A DNA stretch of 64,000 nucleotides, from NCBI GenBank assembly GCA_963792205.1, contig CAWBVI010000004.1:1302001-1366000 (forward strand). The letters are read 5' to 3'. This stretch comes from DATDAH01 sp963792205. Its GTDB lineage: Bacteria; Actinomycetota; Acidimicrobiia; Acidimicrobiales; DATDAH01. This document shows, piece by piece, positions 9,012-16,484 of this stretch (the first letter of the stretch is position 1; each line of letters opens with the position of its first letter). The position numbers and the translations under genes are program-made. The notes beneath the pieces were generated by a model. The model had not been told where the DNA came from and ran no database searches. It saw nothing but the letters and a program-made list of their open reading frames with translations.

Positions 9012-9587
9012 CTACTGGCGGATGAGCTCGGCCTCGATCTCGAGGGTGACCTTCTTGCCCACGACCACGCCGCCGGTCTCCAGGGCCTGGTTCCAGTTGA
9101 GGCCCCAGTCCTCCCGGTCCAGCTCGCCGGCGGCCGAGAAGCCCAGACGGGTGTTGCCCCAGGGGTCGGCGACGGCGCCCAGGAACTCGACGTCGAGGGT
9201 CACGGGGCGGGTGACGCCCTTGATGGTGAGGTCACCGTCGAGGAGCCACGAACCGCCGTCGTGGCGCACGCGGCCGCTCCGGTAGGTGATGGTCGGGTGC
9301 TCGTCCGTCCCGAAGAAGTCGGCCGAGCGGAGGTGCTCGTCCCGACCTGCGTCTCGGGTGTCCACGGTCGACGGGTCGATCTCGACCTCGACGACCGAGT
9401 CGGTGATCGCGTCGGCGACGGTCACCGTGCCGGACACACCGCTGAAGGCGCCACGGACCTTCGAGACCATCAAGTGGCGGACGACGAAGCCGGCGTGGCT
9501 GTGGGAGGCGTCGACGGTGTAGGTGCCGGCTTCGGGCACCTCGGTGCCGTCGACGGTCCGGGTCTGGGGGGTCTCGGTGACGGTCAT
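9012..9587 (-). CDS. YceI-like domain protein
   Basis: A 191-residue YceI/lipocalin-like protein with typical stretches: AGTYTVDASHSHAGFVVRHL near the start, VEVEIDPSTVDTRDAGRDEH, and LTIKGVTRPVTLDVEFLG. Family members form a beta-barrel that binds isoprenoid or other hydrophobic molecules. No signal peptide is visible, so it is probably cytoplasmic. ATG 9587 is preceded by GAGGAG; longer frames upstream lack coding character. It is divergent from a marR-type gene, and the shared spacer holds repeated inverted repeats, so control by that regulator is likely (inference). Confidence 0.9.
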   Translation of the reverse strand: MTVTETPQTRTVDGTEVPEAGTYTVDASHSHAGFVVRHLMVSKVRGAFSGVSGTVTVADAITDSVVEVEIDPSTVDTRDAGRDEHLRSADFFGTDEHPTITYRSGRVRHDGGSWLLDGDLTIKGVTRPVTLDVEFLGAVADPWGNTRLGFSAAGELDREDWGLNWNQALETGGVVVGKKVTLEIEAELIRQ

Positions 9588-9615
9588 GGTCTGCTCCTCA
9601 TGGGGTGGATTCTCG

Positions 9616-9682
9616 TTGTGTCTACAATCTTTGCGTCTGCAACGACTGTACCAGCAACAACTTGCGCGCACAAGTAGTTGTT
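9616..9682. promoter_or_regulatory. Candidate MarR operator array in the yceI/marR divergent promoter
   Basis: Two near-identical 12-base inverted repeats, TTGTGTCTACAA (9616-9627) and TTGCGTCTGCAA (9631-9642), share the form TTGyGTCTrCAA and sit 15 bases apart. A third related site, TTGCGCGCACAA (9662-9673), is nested in a longer inverted repeat with arms AACAACT (9656-9662) and AGTTGTT (9676-9682). Such palindromes are typical of dimeric winged-helix repressors, and the flanking marR gene is the obvious candidate to bind them. Confidence 0.65.
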
Positions 9683-9702
9683 CCCGCCTCTACGATCAGG
9701 CC

Positions 9703-10173
9703 ATGAGCCGCGGCGACCTCGACGACCCCCGCATCACGCTGGCGGGCCTGCTGTTCGAGGTCCACGACGGGCTGACGGCCCGCCTGGGACCCAGGAAGAC
9801 CCCGACGGCGGAGGTGCTGATCCGCCTCGCCCGCAGCCCCGATCGCAGCCTGCGCATGAGCGACCTCGCGGCACAGGTGACGATGTCGGCCAGCGGCCTC
9901 AGCCGGGCCATCGACCGCCTCGTGGCCTGCGGCAGCATCGAGCGGGTGTCCTGCGCCCACGACCGCAGGGTCGTGTACGCCCGCCTCACCGATCAGGGCC
10001 TGGGCGAGATCGAGGGCATGCTGCCGGACCACATCGAGGCCTTGGAGGACGCCTTCTCGGTGCTGAGCCCGAGTGAGCGGGACCGCTTCGAGGCCCTCCT
10101 GCGCAAGCTGCGGTGCCAGGTCAACCCCGAGGCGGTGGCCGCCAGCAACCCGGCCCCGGCCCGCGACCCCTAG
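9703..10173 (+). CDS. MarR-family transcriptional regulator
   Basis: A 156-residue winged-helix regulator. The DNA-binding region reads SLRMSDLAAQVTMSASGLSR followed by RLVACGSIERV and the wing AHDRRVVYARLTDQG, the usual MarR layout between two dimerisation helices. ATG at 9703 lies just after the operator-like repeats, consistent with autoregulation. It is probably co-transcribed with the thioesterase gene 9 bases downstream. The ligand is unknown. Confidence 0.9.
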   Translation: MSRGDLDDPRITLAGLLFEVHDGLTARLGPRKTPTAEVLIRLARSPDRSLRMSDLAAQVTMSASGLSRAIDRLVACGSIERVSCAHDRRVVYARLTDQGLGEIEGMLPDHIEALEDAFSVLSPSERDRFEALLRKLRCQVNPEAVAASNPAPARDP

Positions 10174-10182
10174 ACGCGCGGC

Positions 10183-10590
10183 GTGCCGTTCACCCACACC
10201 GTCGCGGTCCGCTACCTCGAGGCCGACCAGCAGGGCGTCGTGTTCAACATGTGGTACCTGGCCTACTTCGACGACGCGCTCACCGCCTTCCTCGCCGATG
10301 GTGGGCTCCCCTATCCGGACCTGCTGGCGGCCGGGTGGGACGTGCAGCTCGTCCACACCGAGCTCGACTGGACCGGTCCCCTGCGCTGGGGTGAGCCGGG
10401 CGAGGTCGACGTCGGGCTGTCGCGGCTGGGCACGACGAGCTTCACCCTCCAGTTCGGCGTCCGGGTGGGCGAGCGGCCGGTGGCGACCGGCGAGACCGTC
10501 TACGTCGCCGTGGAAACCGACGGCTGGACCACGATCCCCCTCCCCGACCGCCTCCTGGACGCCCTCGGCCCGGTGGCGCCTCTGCGCTGA
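10183..10590 (+). CDS. Hot-dog fold acyl-CoA thioesterase (4HBT family)
   Basis: A 135-residue single hot-dog domain. The N-terminus has the 4HBT-type signature VRYLEADQQGVVFNMWYLAY, including the acidic residue and the Gly-Val-Val-Phe turn of the active site. The family hydrolyses acyl- or aroyl-CoA thioesters; substrate unknown. GTG at 10183 follows the marR stop by 9 bases, which suggests one transcript. Confidence 0.85.
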   Translation: MPFTHTVAVRYLEADQQGVVFNMWYLAYFDDALTAFLADGGLPYPDLLAAGWDVQLVHTELDWTGPLRWGEPGEVDVGLSRLGTTSFTLQFGVRVGERPVATGETVYVAVETDGWTTIPLPDRLLDALGPVAPLR

Positions 10591-10595
10591 CGGGC

Positions 10596-10808
10596 TCAGC
10601 CGGCGATGAGGCTGGCGAGGGCCCAGACGGCGGCGACGCCACCGACCACGGCCATGACGACCGAACGGGCGACGGGGGCCCGCTCGAGGTCGCCCTCGGC
10701 CACCTCCTCGGGGGGGCGGACCAGCGCCAGGATGTTGCCGACGCACAAGGCGCCGCCGATGGCCAGGACGAGATAGGCCAGCAGGTCCTCACCCAGGAAC
10801 ACGTCCAC
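10596..10808 (-). CDS. Small two-helix membrane protein
   Basis: A 70-residue protein with hydrophobic segments at both ends (LLAYLVLAIGGALCVGNIL and VVMAVVGGVAAVWALASLI) joined by a charged middle. Its start overlaps the end of the DMT transporter gene by 20 bases, so the two are probably co-translated. No known function. Confidence 0.65.
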   Translation of the reverse strand: MDVFLGEDLLAYLVLAIGGALCVGNILALVRPPEEVAEGDLERAPVARSVVMAVVGGVAAVWALASLIAG

Positions 10809-11712
10809 CTCCCTGGCTCGACAGGCCCGGCGCCTCGGGCGACACCGCCACCTCGTCGGCGCCCGGTTCGGCCAGGACCAGCAGGCCGCCGGCCACGACC
10901 AGTAGCCCGCCGAGGACCGTACCGACGCCGAAGGTCTCGTTGAGCACGAGCCAGCCCAGCACGGCCGCGGAGGCGGGTTCGAGGTAGGCGAGGACGCCGG
11001 TGTGCACGGCGGGGATCTGGCCCATGGCTCCTAGGAAGACGGCCAGTGCCGCGGCCGTGTACACGAGGCCGAGGACGAGCACCCAGCCGGCGTCCTCGGC
11101 GGTCGGCCAGGACCCGTCACCGAGCACGGCCGCGGGGACGAGCACCACCGTGGCGATCGAGACCTGGGCGAGGGCCAGGCGTCGCCCGCCGTAGAGCGGC
11201 GACAGGACCTTGGCGTTGACGAGGAGGGCGGCCATGAGCACCGCCGCCAGCAGGGCGTAGACGACGCCGGTCGCCTCGACGTCCTCGGTCCCGGGCCCGA
11301 GGAGGAGCGCCGAACCACCGAGGCCGAGGGCCAGGGCCACGACGACTCGCCGGGTCAGGTGCTCACCCAGGGTGAAGGGGGCGACCGCCGCCACCAGGAC
11401 CGGGGCGACGTAGACCAGCAGGGTGACGAGGCCGACCGGCGCCCGCTGGAGGGCGGCGAAGAACAGCACCCAGTGCACCGCGAGGGTGATCCCCTGGACC
11501 ACCGTGCGCGCCGGCCGGTACACGACGATGCGGCGGCCGTGCCCGTCGGGCCGGAGCACGAGCCACGCGCCCAGCGCCACCGCGGCGATGGCGACCCGGA
11601 AGGTGACGATGGTGACCGCGGAGAGGTCGATCTCCCGCACGACGAGGCCGATCGACCCCCAGAAGGCGGCGATGCCGGCAACGGTCAGCTCAGGACCGAG
11701 TCGGGCGCGCAC
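10789..11712 (-). CDS. EamA/DMT-superfamily transporter
   Basis: A 307-residue protein with about ten hydrophobic helices in two repeats, the drug/metabolite transporter architecture; FWGSIGLVVREI near the start and GVLAYLEPASAAVLGWLVL in the second repeat are typical. Likely an exporter of a small metabolite. GTG 11712 is chosen because upstream codons look non-coding and a repeat element lies there; the ribosome-binding site is weak. Confidence 0.82.
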   Translation of the reverse strand: MRARLGPELTVAGIAAFWGSIGLVVREIDLSAVTIVTFRVAIAAVALGAWLVLRPDGHGRRIVVYRPARTVVQGITLAVHWVLFFAALQRAPVGLVTLLVYVAPVLVAAVAPFTLGEHLTRRVVVALALGLGGSALLLGPGTEDVEATGVVYALLAAVLMAALLVNAKVLSPLYGGRRLALAQVSIATVVLVPAAVLGDGSWPTAEDAGWVLVLGLVYTAAALAVFLGAMGQIPAVHTGVLAYLEPASAAVLGWLVLNETFGVGTVLGGLLVVAGGLLVLAEPGADEVAVSPEAPGLSSQGGGRVPG

Positions 11713-11998
11713 CGGCCAGACCCTACGGAGCCGAGCCGATAGGCGAGGCGACCAGGCAAGCACAGCGGTGAGCCGACGGTTCGTCGAGCGCCGCCCCCCA
11801 GTGGGGGGCGGGTGGGGTGGGCGGAGGCCACGGGAAGGCGCCAGCACCCTGGGAAAAGCGCTGGTGGCGATGCATTGGAGGGAGTCGTGACCCCCGCCCT
11901 TCACCCCGGTTTTGTCAGTGGGGGCGATGACCACTGACATGGATATCTACGGCCGATGGGCCGGATTCTTGAGGACAATTACCACGGAGAGTGGTCGG
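11713..11998. other. Gene-free spacer with repeat and inverted repeats
   Basis: No coding sequence is supported in these 286 bases. It holds copy 1 of a 42-base repeat (11727-11768), a perfect 9-base inverted repeat TGTCAGTGG/CCACTGACA (11913-11921 and 11931-11939), and a 5-base stem ACCAC/GTGGT (11981-11995). The last two could terminate the minus-strand gene ending at 11999. Confidence 0.6.
11727..11768 (+). repeat. 42-base intergenic repeat, copy 1
   Basis: Twenty-eight bases (11727-11754) are identical to 26358-26385, and after a variable 3-4 base gap a further ten (AGCACAGCGG) are also identical. The core can fold as GCC-GA-GCC / GGC-GA-GGC around GATA, that is, two 3-base-pair stems separated by tandem G·A mismatches on the plus strand. 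Confidence 0.75.
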
Positions 11999-12661
11999 TC
12001 AGGGATCGAGGGCCGTCGCCGGATCGAGCTCGGCGTCGGTGACCTCGCCGGTGAGGCTGACCACCTGGGTGTCGTCGTTGGCTTCGACCCGCTCGATGCT
12101 GATCCGGGTCGGCGCGCCGATCTCCGGGTCGAAGCAGTAGGTGGCGGTCGTCCCCAGTGGCGGGGCGACGAGATCCGGCTCGGTGAGCCGCAGGGTGAAG
12201 CAGTCGCCGTCATCGCCCGAAGCGGTGGTGGTGGCGTACAGCGGGTCGTCCCCGCTCACGTAGTCCCGCAGCGTGTCGAGCTGGCCGGCCACGTCCTCTT
12301 CGTAGGTCCGGCCCGCCTCCGCGTCCTCACAGGCGAGCTGCTGACGGCGGTAGGTGCAGACGATGCGCCGTCCGTCGACCAGGCCGGTGGCCCCGTCGCC
12401 GTCGATGCTGAGCCGGTCAGGTGGGCGCTGGGCGACGATGATCCGGTCGGTCAGCTCGGCGCTGGTCTGGTTCGACGTGCGGACGAAGTCGCTCACGCTG
12501 CGGTAGGTGGCCGCCCGGCTGCGGGCCCACGCCTCGAGGAAGGCCTCGGGGGCGTCCGCGGACGGCGCCTCGTCGTCGTCCAGCACGGCGGCCACTGCGC
12601 TCAACCCGATCAGCGCGACGAGGACGACGACCGCGAGCCGCCAAGACGGGCGTCGCGCCAT
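11999..12661 (-). CDS. Secreted or membrane-anchored protein of unknown function
   Basis: A 220-residue protein with an N-terminal basic/hydrophobic signal or anchor (WRLAVVVLVALIGLSAVAAV) followed by an acidic soluble domain. Cys pairs (VCTYRRQQLACED, DCFTLR, TYCFD) suggest disulfides outside the cell. The helical stretch around residues 40-80 and the later beta-rich part recall LppX/LprG-like lipid-binding proteins only vaguely. ATG 12661 is the first start giving a signal sequence. Function unassigned. Confidence 0.65.
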   Translation of the reverse strand: MARRPSWRLAVVVLVALIGLSAVAAVLDDDEAPSADAPEAFLEAWARSRAATYRSVSDFVRTSNQTSAELTDRIIVAQRPPDRLSIDGDGATGLVDGRRIVCTYRRQQLACEDAEAGRTYEEDVAGQLDTLRDYVSGDDPLYATTTASGDDGDCFTLRLTEPDLVAPPLGTTATYCFDPEIGAPTRISIERVEANDDTQVVSLTGEVTDAELDPATALDP

Positions 12662-12725
12662 GGAGGGGACGGTAACGCCCGGCCCCGTTGCACCCCGGTG
12701 ACCCTCGGCGCGCGATCCTTGGGCC

Positions 12726-13265
12726 ATGGGATTCCACCACGTCGCCATCGCCACCCGGGACCTGGAGGCGACCCACCGCTTCTACTCGGAGGCCATGGGC
12801 TTCCGGTTGGTCCGGGTCGAGGTCGCCCCGAGCGACGAGCCCGGTGGGTGGGGCAAGCACCTCTTCTACGAGACCGGGGACGGTGCCGGCGGGATGTTCG
12901 CCATCTGGGAGCTGCACGACCCCCGGGTGGACGACTTCGACCCCGCCATCTCGACCGGTCTCGGCCTGCCGATCTGGGTCAACCACATCGCCTTCGACGC
13001 CCCCGACCTCGACGCCCAGGCGGCCGCCCGCGACCGCTGGCTCGACCACGGCTACGACGTCATGGAGCTGGACCACGACTGGTGTCGCTCGGTGTACACG
13101 TCGGACCCGAACGGCATCCTGGTCGAATGGTGCACGACGGTGCGCGCCTTCACCCCCGAGGACCACGCGGCCGCCGCCCGCGACCTCCTCGACCCCCAAC
13201 CGGCGGCCAAGCCCGCCCCCGACCCGATCTTCCACCGGGCCGAAGACCGCGTCGCCACTCCCTGA
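12726..13265 (+). CDS. VOC (glyoxalase/bleomycin-resistance) family protein
   Basis: A 179-residue protein with the two beta-alpha-beta-beta-beta modules of the vicinal oxygen chelate fold. FHHVAIATRDLEATHRFYSE starts module 1, and VNHIAFDAPDLD plus DPNGILVEWCT mark module 2, including the metal-ligand His and terminal Glu positions. Reaction unknown; dioxygenase, isomerase or resistance roles occur in the family. It is divergent from the preceding secreted protein and is followed closely by a hydrolase gene. Confidence 0.88.
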   Translation: MGFHHVAIATRDLEATHRFYSEAMGFRLVRVEVAPSDEPGGWGKHLFYETGDGAGGMFAIWELHDPRVDDFDPAISTGLGLPIWVNHIAFDAPDLDAQAAARDRWLDHGYDVMELDHDWCRSVYTSDPNGILVEWCTTVRAFTPEDHAAAARDLLDPQPAAKPAPDPIFHRAEDRVATP

Positions 13266-13356
13266 CCCGAGCACGGCCCTGAGCGAGCCCCGCCCGTTCC
13301 TGGGCTACTGGCCCGACCCGGCGGACGCGCCGGCGGTCGAGCCCCGACGCGAGCCG

Positions 13357-14685
13357 GTGACCCGGGTGACCCCCGACGGCGCCATCGTCCGGGGGATCCT
13401 CTGGACCCCGGCGCGGGGGCGGTGGCACACCGCCGTCGCCCTCACCCACCCGCGGGGTGACTTCAGCGTCCACTACGCCTGCCCACCCCTGGCCGCCGCG
13501 GGCTACGCCGTCCTGGGCTTCGCCACCCGCTACGTGAACAACGACACGGACTGCCTCCACGAGGCCTGCCTGATCGACGTGGAGGTCATGGTCGAGTTCT
13601 TGCGCACCCGGGGAGCCGAGGCGGTCGTGTTGTTGGGCAACTCGGGTGGGGGCTCCCTGCTGGCCATGGCCCAGGCCACCGCCGCCGACGAGGGTCGGAC
13701 CCTGGGCGACGCCTACATCGCGCTGGCCGCCCACCCGGGCGAGGGGGAGTTCCTCCGCCAGGTCATCGACCCGTCGGTGGTCGACGAGGACGACCCGCTC
13801 TCGGTCGATCCCGCGCTGGACATGTACGACCCGGCCAATGGCTGGCGGCCATGGCCAGCGCCGTCGACCTATGACCGGGACTGGGTGGTGGGCTACCGCG
13901 CCGCGCAGGACACCCGAATGGCCCGGCTCGACGCCCGGGCGCAGACGCTGCTGGCCGATCGGGCGGCCGCCCGCGCGGAGACCGAGGACCTCGAGCGGGG
14001 CTCGCCGGGCTGGAACCGTCTCCGCCGCCGGGCCATCCACGCCCGGTACCTGACCATCCACCGCACGCTGGCCGACCCGGCGTACCTCGACCTGACCATC
14101 GACCCCGACGACCGGGAGATGGGCTCGGTCTTCGCCTTCCCCGACCCGCTCGACGCCAACTACGGCTATGGCGGCCTCGCCCGCACGATGACCGCCCGGG
14201 GCTGGCTGTCGACCTGGTCGGCGGCGCACTCCCACGCCCGCATGGCCGACACCCTCCCCCGCGTCACCGTCCCGACGTTGCTGGTCCACGCCACCGGCGA
14301 CACCGAGATCCGCCTCCGCCAGGCCCAGGCGATGGCGGAGGCCTGCGGCGCCGACGACCGGACCTACGCCGAGCTGGCCGGCGCCCCGCACTACCTCGAG
14401 GGCCGCCGGTCGGAGGCCATGGACCTGCTGGTGGACTGGCTGCGAGAGCGAGTTCCAGGACCGGGCCCGACCGGGGAGGGACCGCGGGTGGAGGCGCTCG
14501 CGGCGAGGCCGGCCCCGCTCGACGCGCCCCGACCGCGCCGCAGCATGATCCTCGGCGCAGGCGCGGCGATCGGCGTCGTCGCGGGGACGGTGGCCGCGAT
14601 CGTCACCGGGTTCGTCGGCTGGCCCCTCCTCGGCGCCGTGGCCGGGATCGGAATCGGCGATCTCGTCGCGGGTCGGCGAAGATGA
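13357..14685 (+). CDS. Alpha/beta hydrolase with C-terminal membrane hairpin
   Basis: About 440 residues. The nucleophile elbow GNSGGG (GxSxG) and later HATGDTEI (acid region) and GAPHYLEG (catalytic His) follow alpha/beta-hydrolase order. The last 50 residues hold two hydrophobic helices, so the enzyme may be membrane-tethered. No ATG, GTG or TTG lies between the previous stop and the GTG at 13357. However, the reading frame from 13279 (CTG) looks coding (RPFLGYWPDP), so a rare CTG start is possible. The stop overlaps the next ATG (ATGA). Substrate unknown. Confidence 0.78.
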   Translation: MTRVTPDGAIVRGILWTPARGRWHTAVALTHPRGDFSVHYACPPLAAAGYAVLGFATRYVNNDTDCLHEACLIDVEVMVEFLRTRGAEAVVLLGNSGGGSLLAMAQATAADEGRTLGDAYIALAAHPGEGEFLRQVIDPSVVDEDDPLSVDPALDMYDPANGWRPWPAPSTYDRDWVVGYRAAQDTRMARLDARAQTLLADRAAARAETEDLERGSPGWNRLRRRAIHARYLTIHRTLADPAYLDLTIDPDDREMGSVFAFPDPLDANYGYGGLARTMTARGWLSTWSAAHSHARMADTLPRVTVPTLLVHATGDTEIRLRQAQAMAEACGADDRTYAELAGAPHYLEGRRSEAMDLLVDWLRERVPGPGPTGEGPRVEALAARPAPLDAPRPRRSMILGAGAAIGVVAGTVAAIVTGFVGWPLLGAVAGIGIGDLVAGRRR

Positions 14686-15806
14686 GCACGGTGAGCGGCG
14701 CGCACGCCGACGGGGCGGACGACGACCAGCGCGTCGAGGCCGGTCAGGCCGGGCCTCCCGCGGCCCAGCGGCGGTACTGGTCGCCGTGGCGGGTGCTGTT
14801 CCTGATCGTCAGCGCCCTCACCCTCTACTTCCTCCTGCCGAAGATCGTCGACGTCTTCGAGGGCTGGGACGAGCTGGAGGAGATCTCCTGGCCCTGGTTC
14901 GTCGTGATGCTCGGCTTCCAGGTCGGCTCCTTCACCTGCATGTGGTGGCTCATCCGCATAGCCCTGCCGACCACCGACTGGTTCACCGCCGCCACCTCGC
15001 AGATGGCCGGCGCGGCAGTGACCAAGGCCGTCCCCGGGGGGGCGGCCATCGGCGCCGCGCTCCAGTTCCGAATGCTGGCGGCCAGCGGGGTGACGATGGG
15101 CACGGCGGGGTCGACGATGGCGGCGACCTCGATCGTGTCGACGGCGACCCTGTTCGCCCTTCCCGCCGTCGCCCTGGTGCTCGCCTTCTTCGGCGCCCCG
15201 ATCCCGCAGGGGCTGGTCCTGGTGGCGTGGGCGGGAGGGATCCTCTTCCTCCTCCTGGTGGGCCTGGGGGTCGTGGCCGTCAACACCGATCGACCCCTCG
15301 AGGTGGTCGGCGCCTGGATCGAGCGGGTGGCCAACGCCACGGCCGCCCGGCTGGGCCGGAGCAACCGATTCTCGGTGGCCCGGATGCTGGCCGAACGGGA
15401 TCGGGTGAAGGCGGCGCTCGGCGAGCAGTGGGGCCAGGCGCTCGTGGCCTCGGCCGGGAACTGGCTGCTCGACTACCTCGCCCTCGTGGCCGCCCTCCAA
15501 GCCCTCGACGCCCGCCCCCGCATGTCGGTCGTGCTGCTCGCCTACGGCGCCGCCGCGGTGCTCGGGATGATCCCCATCACCCCCGGCGGCCTCGGCTTCG
15601 TCGAGGCCGGCTTGGTCGGTGCCCTCACCCTCGCCGGCGTTCCCGCCCAGGACGCGCTGGTGGCCACCCTCGCGTACCGCCTCGTGTCGTACTGGCTCCC
15701 CCTCCCCGCCGGCCTCGGCGCCTACATCGCCTTCCGGGTCCGCTACGGCAGCCTCGGCGAGGAGGCCCCCGAGGACGTCCCGCCCATGCCCAGGAGCGGT
15801 CACTAG
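14682..15806 (+). CDS. Lysylphosphatidylglycerol synthase-type flippase-like membrane protein
   Basis: A 374-residue protein with about eight membrane helices. GGLGFVEAGLVGALTLAGV preceded by GMIPITPGG is the C-terminal signature of the UPF0104 / LPG-synthase membrane region. Such domains are found in lipid flippases and as stand-alone proteins of unknown substrate. It is translationally coupled to the upstream hydrolase, which also ends in membrane helices, suggesting a shared lipid-related role (inference). Confidence 0.82.
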   Translation: MSTVSGAHADGADDDQRVEAGQAGPPAAQRRYWSPWRVLFLIVSALTLYFLLPKIVDVFEGWDELEEISWPWFVVMLGFQVGSFTCMWWLIRIALPTTDWFTAATSQMAGAAVTKAVPGGAAIGAALQFRMLAASGVTMGTAGSTMAATSIVSTATLFALPAVALVLAFFGAPIPQGLVLVAWAGGILFLLLVGLGVVAVNTDRPLEVVGAWIERVANATAARLGRSNRFSVARMLAERDRVKAALGEQWGQALVASAGNWLLDYLALVAALQALDARPRMSVVLLAYGAAAVLGMIPITPGGLGFVEAGLVGALTLAGVPAQDALVATLAYRLVSYWLPLPAGLGAYIAFRVRYGSLGEEAPEDVPPMPRSGH

Positions 15807-15854
15807 TCATTCAGGCTGGGCCACCGAGCTGGTCCGGGGAAGGAGAAGCAACCG

Positions 15855-16481
15855 ATGATCGACGTGAAGGACCAGATCGCGGCGGTCGACCGCCTGGTCG
15901 TGGACCGGGACCGACCCGATGGCGAGACCCGGGCCGTGGTGGTGGGCCAGGTGTACGACGCGACCGTCGACGAGTTGTGGGACGCGTGCACCAACCCGGA
16001 GCGGATCCCCCGCTGGTTCCTCCCCGTGACCGGTGAGCTGGAGGTCGGCGGCCACTACCAGCTGGAGGGCAACGCCGGCGGCACGATCACCGAGTGCGAG
16101 CCACCCCATCGCTTCGCCGCCACGTGGGAGTTCGACGGGAGCGTGAGCTGGGTCGAGGTGCGCCTGACCGACGAGGGTGACGGCAAGGCCCGCTTCGAGC
16201 TCGAGCACACGGCCGCCGTCGATGCGCACTGGGAGGAGTTCGGGCCGGGGGCGGTCGGCATCGGGTGGGACCTCACGGTCATGGGCCTGACGCTGCACCT
16301 CTCGACCGGCGAACCCGTCGATCCCGCCGAGGTGCAGGCGTGGCTGGCCGCCGACGAGGGCCGGGAGTTCATGACCCTCAGCGGCGCCAACTGGTGTGAC
16401 GCCGACGTGGCCCGCGGGACCGACATCGAAGTCGCCGAAGGCGCGGCCGCCAGGACCCTCGCCGCCTACACCGAGGGCTGA
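15855..16481 (+). CDS. SRPBCC / AHSA1-type protein
   Basis: A 208-residue START-like hydrophobic-pocket protein. VVVGQVYDATVDELWDACTN and PPHRFAATWEF are characteristic of Aha1/AHSA1-like SRPBCC members, which bind small hydrophobic ligands or assist chaperones. GGAAGGAG precedes ATG 15855. It stands alone and converges on dnaB with a 3-base gap. Confidence 0.85.
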   Translation: MIDVKDQIAAVDRLVVDRDRPDGETRAVVVGQVYDATVDELWDACTNPERIPRWFLPVTGELEVGGHYQLEGNAGGTITECEPPHRFAATWEFDGSVSWVEVRLTDEGDGKARFELEHTAAVDAHWEEFGPGAVGIGWDLTVMGLTLHLSTGEPVDPAEVQAWLAADEGREFMTLSGANWCDADVARGTDIEVAEGAAARTLAAYTEG

Positions 16482-16484
16482 CCC

